Part shown: one piece after another, positions 63,001 to 64,000 of the stretch
Position numbering within the stretch: the stretch's first letter is position 1
Layout of the letters: each line of letters opens with the position of its first letter
Origin: Antribacter gilvus
Lineage (GTDB): Bacteria > Actinomycetota > Actinomycetes > Actinomycetales > Cellulomonadaceae
Assembly (NCBI RefSeq): GCF_003946865.1
Contig: NZ_QXTH01000001.1
Span: 434,001-498,000 of the forward strand
DNA: 64,000 nucleotides
Reading direction: 5' to 3'
Notes under the pieces: model-generated
Told to the model about the DNA's origin: nothing
Seen by the model: the letters and a program-made list of their open reading frames with translations, nothing else
Databases searched by the model: none
Program-made: the position numbers and the translations under genes

Positions 63001-63212
63001 GCTCCGTGGCGCGTACGTCCGTGTCGGTTGCGGGCTACGAGGTGGCAGCGGAGGTCGGGGTGACCGAGATGAGCGGGCCGCCGTCGGCCATGAACACCAA
63101 GGCGAACCCGACCCGGGTGGTGCCGACCGAGGGCACCTGGGACGGCGGGGCGGACGAGTTCGTGTACGACTTCGCGCCGTACTCGATCACGTTCCTGCGC
63201 CTGACGGACTGA
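60021..63212 (+). CDS. Secreted multidomain GH51 alpha-L-arabinofuranosidase
   Basis: This 1063-residue exported enzyme cleaves terminal arabinofuranose from arabinan, arabinoxylan or arabinogalactan. Order of parts: signal peptide (about 1-30), a concanavalin-like beta-sandwich (about 55-245, WIDDFDSATLGSEWTVVNSE), a GH51 start (YGIFYEDINYAADGGLYAEL), a CBM4/9-like segment, then the catalytic barrel. The acid/base is E617 (GLGNEEN) and the nucleophile E703 (FLGEYASRG). A further LamG/DUF1080-like domain (about 825-970, DDFSGASTWTPERGTWAVQD) appears inserted in the C-terminal beta-sandwich, which resumes at SLYQVVTTDEATGDLLLKVV. GGAAGGAG precedes the start; 60024 is an alternative ATG. Confidence 0.92.
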   Translation: MMSSILRAGIAAGLALVVVTPMAGAAASAPAVTPTAVLAAGSVADAPAGVIPEGAWIDDFDSATLGSEWTVVNSEPAAVTLADGGLTITSLPGDTYQADNSAKNLLMIDVPVGDFTAVTRVSAPVAGDFQGAGILAWQDFDNYVRSGLTHVSFAAGGPVVIETGVETGAAYGSTFTARPGSTSEYLRVQRTGATVTTSYWADGAWVAARSSDLGWGVTQVGLYSLGALSGDSLAATFDFFAVTATEAPPVIEEHAITVDADAARTEMSDDLYGIFYEDINYAADGGLYAELVRNRSFEFAPADNASFNGLTAWTPVQRGASGTVAVESERSEWLNDANRAYLTVTADGPGVGVSNSSYNEGVAVAEGAKYDFSVFARTGEKQTLTVSLESPDGSVVYGTDTVRVNGSDRWRQYSGKLTSSATTNDARLVVTGGAAGTLRLDMVSLFPRDTWEGPVNGRSVLRKDLAEKVAALEPSFLRFPGGCVTNVGTFDTYLESDGQDRQRTYQWKETIGPVEERPTNWNFWGYNQSYGIGYLEYFEFAEDLGATPLPVLSVGANGCGSRIPEMTDDERIDRWVQDTVDLIEFANGSVDTEWGAVRAGLGHPEPFGLRYIGLGNEENTRTFEANFPRFRDAVEAAHPEVTVISNSGPDDTGTRFDELWDFNREQGVAMVDEHYYNDPSWFLSNTERYDSYDREGPHVFLGEYASRGNAWSNALSEAAYMTGLERNADLVELAAYAPMFANEDYVQWSPDMMWFDNDEAWGSTSYYTQQMFMTNTGDQVVPSQHVGPEATPEDLSGGVFLSTWATSAAYDDVVVTDNATGDVLYSDDFSGASTWTPERGTWAVQDGEYVQSSTTVEDARALIPDAYGRDWDNYTLEVDARKLAGGEGFLVGFAAGAADQFYWWNLGGWGNSRQALERAAGARQGEVAAVEGHSLVTGQDYHVKVVVSGRTIEMYLDGVLQMTYTEPVTQSLYQVVTTDEATGDLLLKVVNPYGSVARTSVSVAGYEVAAEVGVTEMSGPPSAMNTKANPTRVVPTEGTWDGGADEFVYDFAPYSITFLRLTD

Positions 63213-63218
63213 CCCCCC

Positions 63219-63301
63219 TCTCGCCGAGACAGCGAGTTCGTCCGCCTGCGGAGCCGGCCGGCCCGGCCCCGCAGGCGGACGAGCTCACTGTCTCGGCGAG
63301 A
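63219..63301. repeat. Long palindromic repeat, family A, copy 2, after the GH51 gene
   Basis: The 33-base arms (63219-63251 and 63269-63301) pair with one mismatch and one G-T pair around a 17-base G+C loop. The right arm contains GAGCTCACTGTCTCGGCG, one base different from the family A element at 6222. It ends 28 bases before the GH27 start and probably terminates the GH51 transcript. Confidence 0.85.
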
Positions 63302-63329
63302 CTGTGCCCAGCAACGAGAGGAAGCATCC

Positions 63330-64000
63330 ATGGCACGACGACCCAGCCCCGCACCCCCGCTGGGGTGGAACTCCTGGGACAGCTACGGCACCACGGTCAC
63401 CGAGGAGGAGGTCCTCGCCAACGCGCGGTTCCTCGCCGAGCACCTGGCTCCGGCGGGGTGGGACACCGTGGTCGTGGACATCCAGTGGTACGAGCCCACC
63501 GCGCGCGCCGGCGGCTACAACGAGGCGGCGCCGCTGCTGCTCGACGCCGACGGGGTACAGGTGCCGGTCCCGGCGCGGTTCCCGTCGTCGGCGGGAGGGG
63601 CCGGATTCGCGCCCCTGGCCGCCGCGGTGAACGACCTCGGCCTGAAGCTCGGGATCCACGTGATGCGCGGCATCCCGCGCCGAGCCGTGGAGGCGGACCT
63701 GCCCGTGCCCGGCACGCCGTACCGCACGGGCGAGATCGCCGACCGCGCGTCGGTCTGCCCCTGGAACTCGGACAACTACGGCCTCGACCACGCCCACCCG
63801 GGCGCCCAGGCGTGGCTCGACCTCCAGATCGATCGGTTCGTCGGCTGGGGCGTCACGTTCCTCAAGGTCGACGACATGCTCGCGCCGTACCACGCGGACG
63901 CCGTCGAGGCGCTCGCCCTCGCCGTCTCGCGGGCCGAGGGACGGCACGGGCGCGAGGTGACGATCTCCCTCTCGCCCGGCACGCACCTCTCCCTCGCGCA
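63330..64000 (+). CDS. GH27-type enzyme (alpha-galactosidase or beta-L-arabinopyranosidase), 5' part
   Basis: The gene runs off the window after 223 codons. The opening PLGWNSWDSYGTTVTEEEVL is the GH27 signature, and the barrel strand FLKVDDML contains D181 at the expected nucleophile position (family pattern LK-x-D). IHVMRGIPRRAVEADLPVPG and SVCPWNSDNYGLDHAHPGAQ also fit the family. Members act as alpha-galactosidases or, in some actinomycetes, beta-L-arabinopyranosidases; the neighbouring arabinan genes make either plausible. No signal peptide precedes the domain, so it may be intracellular. The ATG follows GAGAGGAAG. Confidence 0.85.
   Translation, partial: MARRPSPAPPLGWNSWDSYGTTVTEEEVLANARFLAEHLAPAGWDTVVVDIQWYEPTARAGGYNEAAPLLLDADGVQVPVPARFPSSAGGAGFAPLAAAVNDLGLKLGIHVMRGIPRRAVEADLPVPGTPYRTGEIADRASVCPWNSDNYGLDHAHPGAQAWLDLQIDRFVGWGVTFLKVDDMLAPYHADAVEALALAVSRAEGRHGREVTISLSPGTHLSLA

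Overview
The window is high-GC DNA with dense, mostly collinear genes, many GTG starts and four-base ATGA or GTGA overlaps. Several markers point to an actinomycete: a RamB/ScfR-type regulator beside GTP-dependent pckG, a RadA-DisA pair, PhoP-like boxes in 11-nt register, sugar importers without their own ATPase, and an AraR site of the corynebacterial type. The secreted glycoside hydrolases with CBM13 domains suggest a plant-polysaccharide degrader of the Cellulomonadaceae/Promicromonosporaceae type (Micrococcales). This placement is an inference from gene content, not from a marker gene.

Positions 1-24300 are mainly housekeeping: a LacI regulator, a Pit phosphate transporter with a putative PHO box, an aldo/keto reductase with a ThuA-like protein, trmL, a DinB-like protein, pckG divergent from a RamB-like regulator, a GrpB-family protein, an S33 peptidase, a glpD-glpF-glpK glycerol operon, an ArgA-like acetyltransferase, mutY, radA-disA, two membrane-anchored proteins of unknown role, and proC.

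Positions 24300-64000 hold four carbohydrate modules. (1) 24304-32354: a LacI regulator, a CUT1 importer, a GH35 beta-galactosidase and a secreted GH43 exo-beta-1,3-galactanase-like enzyme with CBM13, with matching operators before the transporter and the galactanase; I read this as a beta-1,3-galactan/arabinogalactan locus. (2) 32364-42764: a DeoR-LacI hybrid regulator, a heparinase II/III-like protein, a 2-hydroxyacid dehydrogenase, a DUF2264 protein, a second CUT1 importer and a YesL-like membrane protein; this looks like import and intracellular processing of uronate-rich oligosaccharides, substrate unknown. (3) 47975-58304: araR, araBDA and a YtfQRT-YjfF-like furanose ABC importer, all with AraR-type operators. 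(4) 58477-64000: secreted GH43-CBM13, a large multidomain GH51 arabinofuranosidase and the start of a GH27 enzyme, which would release the arabinose used by module 3. A two-component system, an ABC-2 exporter, a GPP34 protein and a small two-gene unit of unknown function lie between modules 2 and 3.

Two features run across the window. Gene 3' ends carry unusually long, nearly perfect inverted repeats (up to 38 bp per arm), several of which share sequence cores. A 74-bp tandem duplication between the two furanose-permease genes creates two identical 25-codon micro-ORFs, coupled by ATGA overlaps. No tRNA, rRNA, CRISPR array, insertion sequence or prophage was recognised.
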